In this document: positions 7,027 through 14,367 of the stretch, piece by piece | How the letters are laid out: each line of letters begins with the position of its first letter | How positions within the stretch are numbered: position 1 is the first letter of the stretch | Origin: Candidatus Naiadarchaeum limnaeum | GTDB taxonomy: Archaea; Undinarchaeota; Undinarchaeia; Undinarchaeales; Naiadarchaeaceae | Assembly: GCA_014189685.1 (NCBI GenBank) | Contig: DVAB01000039.1 | Coordinates: 1 to 28,142, forward strand | Direction: 5' to 3' | DNA length: 28,142 nt | Position numbers and translations under genes: made by a program | The notes under the pieces: generated by a model | What the model was told of the DNA's origin: nothing | The model's database searches: none | Seen by the model: the letters and a program-made list of their open reading frames with translations, nothing else

Positions 7027-8276
7027 GAATTGTTGATATAGTAACTATTGCGGTAAGAAGTCTTACTAGTCGCAGATTGAGGAGCTGGCTCACAATTTTA
7101 GGAGTTGTAATTGGAGTTGCTGCAGTTGTTGGGCTTGTTTCAATTGGGCAGGGTTTCAAAGAAAATATTGAAAAACAGCTCAGTGGCTTTGGAGGAGACT
7201 TAATTTTTGTAAGTCCAGGGCATACAAGAAGCGAACAAGGTTTTGGAGGCGGCCCTCGTTTTGGCGATGATTTTACAACTGGCGGAGTAATTTCTGGTAA
7301 TCTTACTGAAAACGATTTAAGGCTTATACGATCTGTTCCAGGCGTTTTTGTCAGCAGTGGTTTGTTGAACAGGCCAGCTACGCTTCGCTATGTCTCAGAA
7401 ATTTCAAATATTAATGTTCAGGGAGTTGATCCTTCAATTGCCAAAGTTTTTAGTACAGTTGTTCTTGATGAAGGAAGATATTTGCTCGCAGGAGACGATC
7501 AAGCTGCTGTTTTAGGGCACAATGTTGCCAATGAACTTTTCAAAGATCCAATTAAACTAAATACTGTAATCTTCATCAACAGCCAAGCATACAGAGTCGT
7601 TGGGATACTCAGGCAATCTGGACAGGCATCTCCAACAGATAATCTTGTAATACTTCCAGTTGCCTCTGCTAGAAGAGTTTTCTCTGATTTCCCAAGAGAT
7701 CAATATTCTTCAATAGTGCTCAAAGTATCTGCATCAGCTGTTGTGAAAGATGTAGCTAGCCAAATCGAGAAACGACTTTTTCTTGCACACCATGTAACAA
7801 AGGACACTCAGGATTTTACTATTCTTACCTCTCAATCAATTTTGGAAACTATTGGGCAAATAAGTACTTCAATAACATTTTTCCTTGGTGGAATTGCAGC
7901 AATTTCTCTTTTAGTTGGAGGAATTGGAATAGCAAACACAATGTTTATGTCAGTAATTGAGCGAACAAGGCAAATTGGGGTTTTAAAGTCCCTAGGCGCA
8001 ACTAATTTCGATGTTTCCAGTTTATTTCTAACAGAATCTGGAATACTGGGGTTAATGGGCGGAATATTCGGAGTTATTTTAGGATATTTTGTTTCATCGC
8101 TGCTCTCAAGAATAAGATTTGGCCCTCCTGGTTCAGAGGGGATAGTTACCAGCATTACTCCTGCGCTTGTTGCCTTTGCAATTATTTTCTCTGTTGTAAT
8201 TGGAATTCTGTCCGGAGTACTTCCAGCGCGAAAAGCAGCAAAACTGCAGCCGACTGAAGCGCTCAGGTATGAATAG
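7023..8276 (+). CDS. ABC transporter permease, MacB/FtsX family
   Basis: Membrane subunit of 417 residues with the MacB layout. One N-terminal helix (about 18-43, LRSWLTILGVVIGVAAVVGL) is followed by a large extracellular MacB-PCD-like domain (about 50-265). Three C-terminal helices (about 280-310, 335-365 and 378-403) make up the FtsX domain. The coupling segment MSVIERTRQIGVLKSLGA is clear, as is the ending PARKAAKLQPTEALRYE. Together with the ATPase and the anchored beta protein it forms a complete three-gene exporter or tripartite-like unit. Whether it exports a peptide, a lipoprotein-like cargo or a drug cannot be told from sequence. Confidence 0.94.
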   Translation: MRIVDIVTIAVRSLTSRRLRSWLTILGVVIGVAAVVGLVSIGQGFKENIEKQLSGFGGDLIFVSPGHTRSEQGFGGGPRFGDDFTTGGVISGNLTENDLRLIRSVPGVFVSSGLLNRPATLRYVSEISNINVQGVDPSIAKVFSTVVLDEGRYLLAGDDQAAVLGHNVANELFKDPIKLNTVIFINSQAYRVVGILRQSGQASPTDNLVILPVASARRVFSDFPRDQYSSIVLKVSASAVVKDVASQIEKRLFLAHHVTKDTQDFTILTSQSILETIGQISTSITFFLGGIAAISLLVGGIGIANTMFMSVIERTRQIGVLKSLGATNFDVSSLFLTESGILGLMGGIFGVILGYFVSSLLSRIRFGPPGSEGIVTSITPALVAFAIIFSVVIGILSGVLPARKAAKLQPTEALRYE

Positions 8277-8277
8277 G

Positions 8278-8287
8278 TTTAAATATA
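8278..8287 (+). promoter_or_regulatory. TATA-like promoter of the 8309 gene
   Basis: TTTAAATATA starts immediately after the stop of the permease gene and is centred about 27 bases before the ATG at 8309. The spacing predicts a leaderless mRNA, and no ribosome site precedes the ATG. Confidence 0.55.
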
Positions 8288-8308
8288 ATTCTTTACACAA
8301 TTAAAAAC

Positions 8309-9193
8309 ATGGTTGAAAAATACGGAAGGGCTTATAAAGACAAGGTTAGCGAAAAAGTTTCTGCCATACTTGAGCAATGGTATAAGAGCCTCGGAGCATT
8401 AAGACACCTCCCGCGTCCAGAAAAAGTTGACACTTTTAAGCAACAGGTCTGGGAGAAATTTCTAAAACTTTACAGGGAAGTTTATACTGAGATATTAGGC
8501 GCAAATGAAGAAATCATCAACTCTTCTAAGTCCGTTAAAGAGCGCCATAAATCTTCTGCAGACCATAGTGAAACTATGGCTGAAAAAACAACTGTAATTA
8601 ACCTTGCGGAAAAAGATATCGCGTCATTAATGAAGTTTGCAATAGATTTTGTGAGAGTTGAATATACAAGTAAAGTTTTTGGCTTTTTGCGCAAAGTTTT
8701 ATCTCCAAGGCATTTAGCCGATACAGATAAAATGGTTGATTATTATGTAGAGCCATACAACGCAGCACTCCAAGAAGTAAGAAAGAAGCCTCTTCTTGGG
8801 GGTGATAGAGCAAGGCACTTTTCCAACTTCTTAACTGATTTAACTGAAAAAGGAATCCCTGGGCTTTTAATAACTATAAGAGCTGAGGCAGCTCGCGCTG
8901 ATTCAAGGTCTCAAGCTTTGTTGCCAGAACTAGCAACTCTAAGAAAAAAAGTTGAAACGTATGAGTACACTTCAAAATATTATGAGATTCTGCTAGAACT
9001 TGCAATGATGCAACACCTTTCCTCATTAACCGACCCTGATATAAAAGCACTTGTGGCACTCGATGATACTGTTGCCGCTCTTCAAGAAGAAATTGATAAG
9101 GCCGTTAAAATTACTGCCGGAGAATCTCCCAGAAAAGGCCTTTCTCAAGACCTCATTGGCATCCTAAGGGATTTAGAAGGGCCTAGAAGATAG
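8309..9193 (+). CDS. Unrecognised helical, coiled-coil-like protein
   Basis: A 294-residue protein that I do not recognise. It has no signal peptide and no membrane helix, and is rich in Lys, Glu, Leu and Ala with long predicted helices. A region near residues 85-130 and the last 90 residues, with heptad-like spacing around LPELATLRKKVETYEYTSKYYEILLE (quoted in parts: LPELATLRKK, then KYYEILLELA), could form coiled coils. No catalytic motif is visible. It has its own TATA-like box and appears to be monocistronic, convergent with the ogt gene 10 bases downstream. It is probably a lineage-specific cytosolic scaffold or regulator, but this is only a guess. Confidence 0.7.
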   Translation: MVEKYGRAYKDKVSEKVSAILEQWYKSLGALRHLPRPEKVDTFKQQVWEKFLKLYREVYTEILGANEEIINSSKSVKERHKSSADHSETMAEKTTVINLAEKDIASLMKFAIDFVRVEYTSKVFGFLRKVLSPRHLADTDKMVDYYVEPYNAALQEVRKKPLLGGDRARHFSNFLTDLTEKGIPGLLITIRAEAARADSRSQALLPELATLRKKVETYEYTSKYYEILLELAMMQHLSSLTDPDIKALVALDDTVAALQEEIDKAVKITAGESPRKGLSQDLIGILRDLEGPRR

Positions 9194-9203
9194 TAAACTA
9201 TTT

Positions 9204-9497
9204 TTAAAATTTAAACAAAACTTTTTCAAACTTTTTTATTTTTCTGCCACGAATTTCAATTCCCTCTTTTTGAAGTAGCTCTTTTTTACTATATTTCTCG
9301 GAAGTGTATCCCCCCAAACTTCCATCTGACTTTACAACTCTATGGCAAGGAATTACAATTGGATGCTCATTCCTTTTCAAAGCCTGCCCAACTGCGCGCG
9401 GCGAGGTTTTCAGTTTTTTTGCAATAATTCCATACGTTGTTATTTTTCCGCGCGGAATTTTTTTGGTTAATTTTAGAACTCTTTCTTGAAAATCCAT
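9204..9497 (-). CDS. ogt: Methylated-DNA--protein-cysteine methyltransferase, catalytic domain only
   Basis: Suicide DNA repair protein that transfers the alkyl group from O6-alkylguanine to its own cysteine. Only the C-terminal DNA-binding and catalytic domain is present (97 residues, against about 150-180 for two-domain homologues). The acceptor motif PCHRV has Cys51, the arginine-finger segment SPRAVGQAL has Arg34, and GGYTSEKYSKKELL follows. Because Cys51 is kept it should be a true transferase rather than an alkyltransferase-like (Atl) protein, which carries another residue there. A T-rich tract and hairpin between it and the upstream gene suggest separate transcription. Confidence 0.93.
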   Translation of the reverse strand: MDFQERVLKLTKKIPRGKITTYGIIAKKLKTSPRAVGQALKRNEHPIVIPCHRVVKSDGSLGGYTSEKYSKKELLQKEGIEIRGRKIKKFEKVLFKF

Positions 9498-9511
9498 GTT
9501 AAAGCATACGC

Positions 9512-9552
9512 TGATTAAAAATAAAAATGTTCCGCAGCTTTGCGGCCGCGGA
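9512..9552 (-). terminator. GC-rich hairpin plus T-tracts behind the Ig-repeat gene
   Basis: Downstream of the minus-strand Ig-repeat gene lies a GC-rich block in AT-rich sequence. It can fold as CCGCA-GCTT-TGCGG (9532-9545) or as TCCGC pairing with GCGGA (9531-9535 with 9548-9552), and it contains the octamer GCGGCCGC (9542-9549). On the minus strand it is followed by ATTTTTATTTTTAA. Archaeal polymerase stops at T-runs, so this is a plausible end for the upstream transcript. The same T/A-rich tract may double as the promoter region of ogt. Confidence 0.5.
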
Positions 9553-9570
9553 GAATTGTAGTTTTAAGCT

Positions 9571-10290
9571 TTAAGAAACTGTTACGTTTACAGCCTGTCC
9601 GTATCCTGTGTTTCCTGCAGCATCTGAGCAACCCGCATATGCGGCATGTAAACCGGTTGCATTTTCAGTATATATTTTCGACCATGTACCACTCTGTGGA
9701 TTTCCTCCACTAAGTGTCATTGCTCCTCGATTCACATAGTCCCAGTAGAAATTGCAGGATGTAACTCCTACATTATCGCTTGCTGTTACACTATAATTTG
9801 TTGGTACGTTTGCGCTTGCAGATGTTGGTGTAACTGCGCTTACCACTGGAGCCTGTGTATCAGGCTGCGGATTTACAGTTATTTGTGTATTCGGTCCAGT
9901 TGTTTTCTTTCCTTGATTGTCTGTGCAATCTGCTCGTGCAGTAAATGTTCCACTGCCTGTTGGAGTAAAGTATCTACCCCAAACTCCATTTTTGTTAGTT
10001 CCCGAGATCAATGACATCGCTCCTTGGCTTGCGCCCGACCAAAAGAATTCACAAGAACTCACTGCTTTGTTATCTGAAGCATTTACCTTAAACTGGGTTT
10101 GCTGGTTTTGAGTTGCTGTAGTTGGATAAACTGTGCTCACTATTGGCGGAGGATTTCCTTGCCCGCCACCACCACTCCCTGGCGCATTGCCACCAGGCTT
10201 CACTGCATACGTAGTTATATTTGGCATCATTAATACTACAATAAGAAGCACTAATGATATCGCCCATGCAACTTTAAATCTCATTTCCAT
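9571..10290 (-). CDS. Secreted protein with two tandem Ig-like repeats
   Basis: About 239 residues from the ATG at 10290. An N-terminal hydrophobic segment (about residues 5-27) acts as signal peptide or anchor, followed by a Gly/Pro linker (GGNAPGSGGGGQGNPPP). Two homologous domains of about 85-90 residues follow, each beginning near a P-x-V-S-x-V motif and each carrying SC(E/N)F(F/Y)W and later a C-(T/S)-D, so each probably has one disulfide. The fold is presumably Ig- or HYR-like, an extracellular adhesion or structural module. GGTGAGGTGA just before the start serves as ribosome site, and a TATA-like box lies at 10321-10330. A second ATG two codons on (10284) is possible. The specific function is unknown. 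Confidence 0.78.
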   Translation of the reverse strand: MEMRFKVAWAISLVLLIVVLMMPNITTYAVKPGGNAPGSGGGGQGNPPPIVSTVYPTTATQNQQTQFKVNASDNKAVSSCEFFWSGASQGAMSLISGTNKNGVWGRYFTPTGSGTFTARADCTDNQGKKTTGPNTQITVNPQPDTQAPVVSAVTPTSASANVPTNYSVTASDNVGVTSCNFYWDYVNRGAMTLSGGNPQSGTWSKIYTENATGLHAAYAGCSDAAGNTGYGQAVNVTVS

Positions 10291-10320
10291 ATTCACCTCA
10301 CCCAAAGGTTATAGTGGTCA

Positions 10321-10330
10321 AATATATAAA
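10321..10330 (-). promoter_or_regulatory. TATA-like promoter of the Ig-repeat gene
   Basis: The minus strand reads CTTTATATATTTG across this spot, about 35 bases before the ATG at 10290. Initiation near 10302 would put the ribosome site GGTGAGGTGA at the very 5' end of the mRNA. The box abuts the stop codon of the upstream winged-helix gene. Confidence 0.5.
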
Positions 10331-10331
10331 G

Positions 10332-10547
10332 CTATTTCGCAAGAATTATAACTCTTATCTTTTTTACCTTAATTGTTAAAATCATATTCATCCTTTCTAA
10401 CTTTCTAATTATTCTATGCAGAGTTGTGTTCGGTATTCCACTATACTTTCTTATACTTGTTAATGAACAACTCCCACTGTTTTCTTTCAAAAATTTTATT
10501 ATATTTTTCTCTCGTTTCCCGAGTTTTTCAGCCAATTTATATTTCAC
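10332..10547 (-). CDS. Small winged-helix DNA-binding protein
   Basis: A 71-residue basic protein that is a single winged helix-turn-helix. Helices around REKNIIKFLKENSG lead to a recognition segment, SGIPNTTLHRIIRKLERMNMI (residues about 36-56, read in two parts: SGIPNTTLHRII and RKLERMNMI), and the wing is ILTIKVKKIRVIIL. The pattern resembles MarR/IclR-like archaeal regulators. No ligand domain is present. The minus-strand sequence CATTTAAATAATG near 10570 lies 26 bases before the ATG, so the gene is probably leaderless or nearly so. The secreted Ig-repeat gene lies directly downstream on the same strand, and it could be the regulator's target, but that is inference. Confidence 0.75.
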   Translation of the reverse strand: MKYKLAEKLGKREKNIIKFLKENSGSCSLTSIRKYSGIPNTTLHRIIRKLERMNMILTIKVKKIRVIILAK

Positions 10548-10683
10548 CGCTCTTTTTCATCCGGGAAACATTATTTAAATGCATAGAGAAACAATCGCAA
10601 AAATTAGCTTCTAAAAGCCTTTTTTCTCTGTTTTTAGTGCGCTAATCGTCCCTTCTCTAAAAAAAGCGCTTGTAAAGCAAGTC
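10548..10683. other. Divergent intergenic spacer
   Basis: Spacer between the winged-helix gene (minus) and the membrane protein (plus). It holds the winged-helix promoter (near 10570) and two T-runs (around 10620 and 10634). Short inverted pairs include AGAGAAA with TTTCTCT, and CTTG-TAAAG-CAAG near 10670. I see no open reading frame and no convincing RNA gene in it. Confidence 0.4.
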
Positions 10684-10692
10684 TTTATATAA
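10684..10692 (+). promoter_or_regulatory. TATA-like promoter of the 10714 membrane protein
   Basis: TTTATATAA centred 26 bases before the ATG at 10714. The predicted transcription start falls on the start codon itself, and there is no ribosome site, so a leaderless message is expected. Confidence 0.6.
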
Positions 10693-10713
10693 TAAAATTT
10701 TATATCCTAACTT

Positions 10714-11340
10714 ATGGCCTTTGAAAACTTCGAATTGGATGAGCACGGCTGGCCGGTTGTAATTGCAATAGGACTTTTAATCGGATTCGCTCTCTTATCA
10801 GCATTTACTGGATTTTCAGCAGTTACCGGAAGATTTTTGGATCTTTTGCTCGCATTTAGAATTGATTTTAATCTTGCATATTCTTTAATTCCAATATATT
10901 TGAACTGGCTTGTTGCTGATTATTATCAGGAGCGCCGCGGAACAAGTTTCGGAAACGCAATCTCTAATGGATTTATGGGTTTATGGGTGAGCATGGACTG
11001 GTTTAGGACTGCGCAGCAAAGATTTTCAGTAAATGGTGATTTTGGATTCATGATTGGAAAAGCAATTTTTGGAATTGGAATCTTAACTTATGCTGGTTTT
11101 ATTATAAGAGCAGCTGCTCAGGGTAAAAAAATAGCGCATTTTGTTGGCAGGATTAGAGAAGTGAGCTATGTTGCGATAATGCTCACCCCGCTTGTTTATG
11201 AGGCAGTTCCACTTGATTTAGTTACATTAGCAGCAATGATTTTATTTTTCCCAATCTTCTATGGAACTGCTGAATTAATTGATTACTATATTTTACCGCC
11301 ATCAAAAGCAGAGCTTGCTGAAGCAGAAGAAAAAGCCTAA
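10714..11340 (+). CDS. Unrecognised polytopic membrane protein
   Basis: A 208-residue membrane protein with about five hydrophobic segments: near residues 14-36, 40-68 (less clear), 112-132, 148-165 and 170-190. A short acidic tail (KAELAEAEEKA) follows. I do not recognise the family and see no transport or enzymatic motif. It is apparently monocistronic, with its own leaderless promoter. Its TAA stop overlaps the stop codon of the convergent ychF gene by 4 bases. Confidence 0.75.
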   Translation: MAFENFELDEHGWPVVIAIGLLIGFALLSAFTGFSAVTGRFLDLLLAFRIDFNLAYSLIPIYLNWLVADYYQERRGTSFGNAISNGFMGLWVSMDWFRTAQQRFSVNGDFGFMIGKAIFGIGILTYAGFIIRAAAQGKKIAHFVGRIREVSYVAIMLTPLVYEAVPLDLVTLAAMILFFPIFYGTAELIDYYILPPSKAELAEAEEKA

Positions 11341-12497
11341 TGGGAAATCATTATCTTTATAATATCCCTGTCCTTCAATTCATAATCCGCTGCCAACCTC
11401 TTTTTTGTTCGCGCATCAACAGCAGCAATAAATTTTTCCCCAATCTGTGTGTGAACTTTATATGCTAATTCGCGTGCAGTTGTGCCGCGAATAACTAAGA
11501 ATGTGTGCGGAAGAACGTTTCCATGCTTGTCAGTTAACTTATTTTCATCCTCAACTGGATAAACCACAATTAAATTTAGAATTTTAAAAACAGCTTTGTT
11601 TATGCATTGTTGCACCCCTGTATTTCCTAATTTTTTTAAAATATTTTCTCTTATAAATTCCAGTGCTTTTTTCTGACTATCGGAGAGCTCTCTTGCAATT
11701 TTAAAATCATTCGTCCCTGGAACATATTCAATTAATCCTTTTTCAGCAGCTCTTCTAAGAGCAAGCTCAGAATCAGCAGAAGTTGGAATTGCATTATGCG
11801 AAATCTTTAATTCATCTAAAAATTTCTCGCTTTCCTTTAAATCAGATTTGTTTGCACAAATTATTATCGGTTTTGAATTTTTTCTCAATGCGCGGGCAAA
11901 ATCCTCAACAGCCAAGCCCGACTCTTTCATTGATTTTGCAATCTGTTTTTCTGTGATTCCAAGGCCAGAAAGTTTTTCAGCCAGAACTTTTTCAGGATTT
12001 TTTGAGCTCTGCTCGACTTCTTTTGAAATTTTTTGCCAGTCTTTTTTTAATAAATTGATAAACCATAAATCCAATTCTTCTTCTAAAAATTTAACATCCG
12101 CAATTGGATTGTGAGTTCCGGGTTCGCATTGTTTTCCTTCAGAATCTGTTGAACCACTTGCATCAACAATATGAATTAAAGCATCTGCTTGCCTTAAATC
12201 ATCTAAAAATTGATTTCCCATACCTTTTCCCATATGAGCGCCAGGAACTAACCCAGCAACATCCAGCATTTCAATTGGAATTAAACGAGTTCCATTTTCA
12301 CAAACAGAATTTTGCGGATTGCAAGTTTTGTTAAACTCTTTGCACGCGCATTTAACTTTAACATATCCAACCCCTCTATTTGGCTTGATAGTTGTAAAGG
12401 GGTATGCGGCAATCTCAGCATGAGCTAGAGTTGCGGCGCTAAAAAAAGTTGATTTGCCAGAATTTGGCTTTCCAACAACTCCCACCAGTTTTCCCAT
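11337..12497 (-). CDS. ychF: Archaeal YchF-type (Obg family) nucleotide-binding protein with TGS domain
   Basis: P-loop NTPase of the Obg/YchF group, associated with ribosomes; bacterial and human members prefer ATP over GTP. The protein has 386 residues. P-loop GKPNSGKST is at residues 9-17, followed by YPFTTIKPNRG as the switch I region. The DVAGLVPGAHMGKGMG segment is the DxxG motif, and NKSD stands at the base-recognition site. A Cys-rich insert (CAC, then C, then C, residues about 50-65) is usual in archaeal and eukaryotic copies. A TGS domain occupies the last 80 or so residues. The minus-strand start lies back to back with the KH-protein promoter. Confidence 0.94.
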   Translation of the reverse strand: MGKLVGVVGKPNSGKSTFFSAATLAHAEIAAYPFTTIKPNRGVGYVKVKCACKEFNKTCNPQNSVCENGTRLIPIEMLDVAGLVPGAHMGKGMGNQFLDDLRQADALIHIVDASGSTDSEGKQCEPGTHNPIADVKFLEEELDLWFINLLKKDWQKISKEVEQSSKNPEKVLAEKLSGLGITEKQIAKSMKESGLAVEDFARALRKNSKPIIICANKSDLKESEKFLDELKISHNAIPTSADSELALRRAAEKGLIEYVPGTNDFKIARELSDSQKKALEFIRENILKKLGNTGVQQCINKAVFKILNLIVVYPVEDENKLTDKHGNVLPHTFLVIRGTTARELAYKVHTQIGEKFIAAVDARTKKRLAADYELKDRDIIKIMISH

Positions 12498-12549
12498 GGT
12501 TTAGTAATTTATATATTCCAAGATAAATACTATATTATTGGTGGGACGA

Positions 12550-13053
12550 ATGAAAGCTCCAATCTGCAGAGTCTGTGTTACATCGGATATACTCTGCACC
12601 GGCTGCGAGGATAAATTAAAGCAGGGAAATATTTCGCAGGTAGATATTGATTTAGCCCGCACCCTCTCAAAGCTTGCTGTACAACATCCAATTCTTGAGC
12701 ACTCTGAATTCAAGAGCACTATTTCCTTTAAGGAAATGCTTTTAGTTCTTGTCCCAAAAGGGATGGCAGGCAACTTTATTGGAAGAAAAGGAACTCTTAT
12801 CAAAGAAATCTCCGATACTCTCGGCCAAAGAAGGATAAAAGTTGTTGAAGAAACAAATAACCCAAAAGAGCTTGTTCAACGAATTTTATACCCTGCTCAA
12901 CTCTTAGGAGTTAATGTTGTCTATTCTGGAAAAAAACAAATCTTTAAAGTTCGTATTTCGCGCGCAGATAGACAGCGCATTCATGAAAAAGAAAGTCTTG
13001 AGAAGCTTTTTGAAAAACTTTTGGGCAGCGAAACAAACATTATTTTTGAGTAA
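12550..13053 (+). CDS. Zinc-ribbon and KH-domain protein (NusA-like)
   Basis: RNA-binding protein of 167 residues found widely in archaea and usually annotated as a NusA-like KH factor. A zinc-binding quartet, C6-x2-C9-x6-C16-x2-C19, opens the protein. A KH motif follows, with the GxxG loop in NFIGRKGTLIKEI near residues 73-85, then a second alpha/beta region with possible KH fold. The role may be in transcription elongation or RNA handling, by analogy only. I chose ATG 12550 rather than upstream TTG or GTG codons because GGTGG (12540-12544) is an ideal ribosome site with 5-base spacing. The last 14 bases overlap the convergent small membrane protein gene. Confidence 0.88.
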   Translation: MKAPICRVCVTSDILCTGCEDKLKQGNISQVDIDLARTLSKLAVQHPILEHSEFKSTISFKEMLLVLVPKGMAGNFIGRKGTLIKEISDTLGQRRIKVVEETNNPKELVQRILYPAQLLGVNVVYSGKKQIFKVRISRADRQRIHEKESLEKLFEKLLGSETNIIFE

Positions 13054-13333
13054 ATTCATCAGAAGGGGCTGGTTTTCTTAAAAATGCAAGTGCAGTTACA
13101 AAAACTACTGCCCCAAGAATTACCCCCATCCCGATTAAATTTGCTTTTTCAACTGCCTCTGGACTAAGCTCAGCCTTTTGAATTTCTATTGTCGAAGCCG
13201 TACTCCCAACTGCTGTTCCTGTTGCCAATGAGCCACCTTTATAATTCATAGCAAACAAGCCAGCTAATGAAAATGAAATTAAAAGACAAATCAAAGTTAC
13301 AATATGCGCCCTTCTCATCTTTCCCACTGTCAT
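13040..13333 (-). CDS. Small membrane protein with two helices
   Basis: A 97-residue protein with two hydrophobic segments (about residues 10-30 and 66-86), a Ser/Thr/Gly-rich stretch between them and a short polar tail. I do not recognise a family. A TATA-like box (TAAATATATAAC on the minus strand, near 13352-13363) lies 25-30 bases before the ATG, so it is probably leaderless. The promoter overlaps that of kae1 on the other strand. Its 3' end overlaps the KH-protein gene by 14 bases. The hydrophobic pattern and promoter make it likely to be real. Confidence 0.65.
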   Translation of the reverse strand: MTVGKMRRAHIVTLICLLISFSLAGLFAMNYKGGSLATGTAVGSTASTIEIQKAELSPEAVEKANLIGMGVILGAVVFVTALAFLRKPAPSDEFTQK

Positions 13334-13345
13334 ATATGTTTTTAG

Positions 13346-13357
13346 TTATATATTTAT
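13346..13357 (+). promoter_or_regulatory. Overlapping divergent TATA boxes (kae1 and 13333 gene)
   Basis: TTATATATTTAT lies about 30 bases before the kae1 ATG. The reverse strand over the same bases offers TAAATATATAA to the divergent small membrane protein gene. One AT-rich block therefore seems to serve both directions. Confidence 0.5.
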
Positions 13358-13380
13358 TTGTTTACATTGAATAAACTGCT

Positions 13381-14367
13381 ATGGCCTTAGTTCTTGGAGT
13401 CGAATCAACAGCACATACTATAGGAATCGGAATTGTAAATACAGAAGGAAAAATCTTAGCAGATGCCCGCGCAACCTATTTCCCAAAAAAGGGCGGAATT
13501 CTTCCGCGTGAGGCTGCTGATTTTATTTCTGAAAATTATTCAAAAGTTTTAAAAGAAGCGCTTGCCCAAGCAAAAGTTTCTCTAAAAGAAATTGATTGCT
13601 TTGCTTTTTCGCAAGGTCCAGGATTGGGTGGTTGTTTAAAAATTGGGTCAAATGTTACTCGATACTTAGCGATTAAACATAAGAAGCCTTTAATTGGGGT
13701 TGTTCATGGAATTGGGCATATTGAAATTGGGAAACTCTTAACTGAAGCAAAAGATCCTGTAATACTTTATGTTTCAGGCGGGAACACACAAGTAATTGCT
13801 TTAAGCGGCGGCCGCTACAGAGTTTTTGGAGAAACTTTAGACATTCCAATTGGAAATTGTCTAGACCAATTCGCTTTGCAAGTTGGATTAAAACATCCCG
13901 GCGGCCCTGAGGTTGAAAAACTTGCTCTGAAAGGAAAAAATTACATCGAGCTCCCTTACATTGTTAAAGGAATGGATTTGAGTTTTACAGGGCTATTAAC
14001 CTCTGCCATGAAACTTCACAAAACTGGAAAATATTCTTTAGAAGATTTGGCATTTTCTTTGCAAGAAACTGCTTATGCAATGCTGATTGAAGTAACTGAG
14101 CGCGCGATGGCGCACACAAACAAAAAAGAAGTTTTAATTGTTGGCGGAGTTGCAGCAAATAAAAGATTTTGTGAAATGCTTGAAATAATGGCAAAAGAAA
14201 GAAATGCAAAAGCTTACTACGTTCCAATGAAATATGCTGCTGACAACGGAACAATGATTGCATGGGCAGGCGCGTTAATGCTTAAGTCAGGAGTAAAACA
14301 AGAACTTTCTAAAACTTCCGTACGACAAAAATTCCGGCCAGATGAAGTTGATGTGACTTGGACTTAG
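13381..14367 (+). CDS. kae1: KEOPS subunit Kae1, tRNA t6A37 threonylcarbamoyltransferase
   Basis: Transfers the threonylcarbamoyl group from threonylcarbamoyl-AMP to A37 of ANN-decoding tRNAs, as the catalytic subunit of KEOPS. The 328 residues cover a complete ASKHA-fold protein. The metal-binding HxxxH is present as HGIGH (His109 and His113), with LYVSGGNTQVI, DIPIGNCLDQFA, MDLSFTGLLTS and IVGGVAANKRF as nucleotide-binding and family motifs. It is not fused to Bud32, unlike in some archaea; Bud32 lies 1.5 kb downstream at 15844. The TAG stop overlaps the convergent cobA stop by 4 bases. Confidence 0.97.
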   Translation: MALVLGVESTAHTIGIGIVNTEGKILADARATYFPKKGGILPREAADFISENYSKVLKEALAQAKVSLKEIDCFAFSQGPGLGGCLKIGSNVTRYLAIKHKKPLIGVVHGIGHIEIGKLLTEAKDPVILYVSGGNTQVIALSGGRYRVFGETLDIPIGNCLDQFALQVGLKHPGGPEVEKLALKGKNYIELPYIVKGMDLSFTGLLTSAMKLHKTGKYSLEDLAFSLQETAYAMLIEVTERAMAHTNKKEVLIVGGVAANKRFCEMLEIMAKERNAKAYYVPMKYAADNGTMIAWAGALMLKSGVKQELSKTSVRQKFRPDEVDVTWT

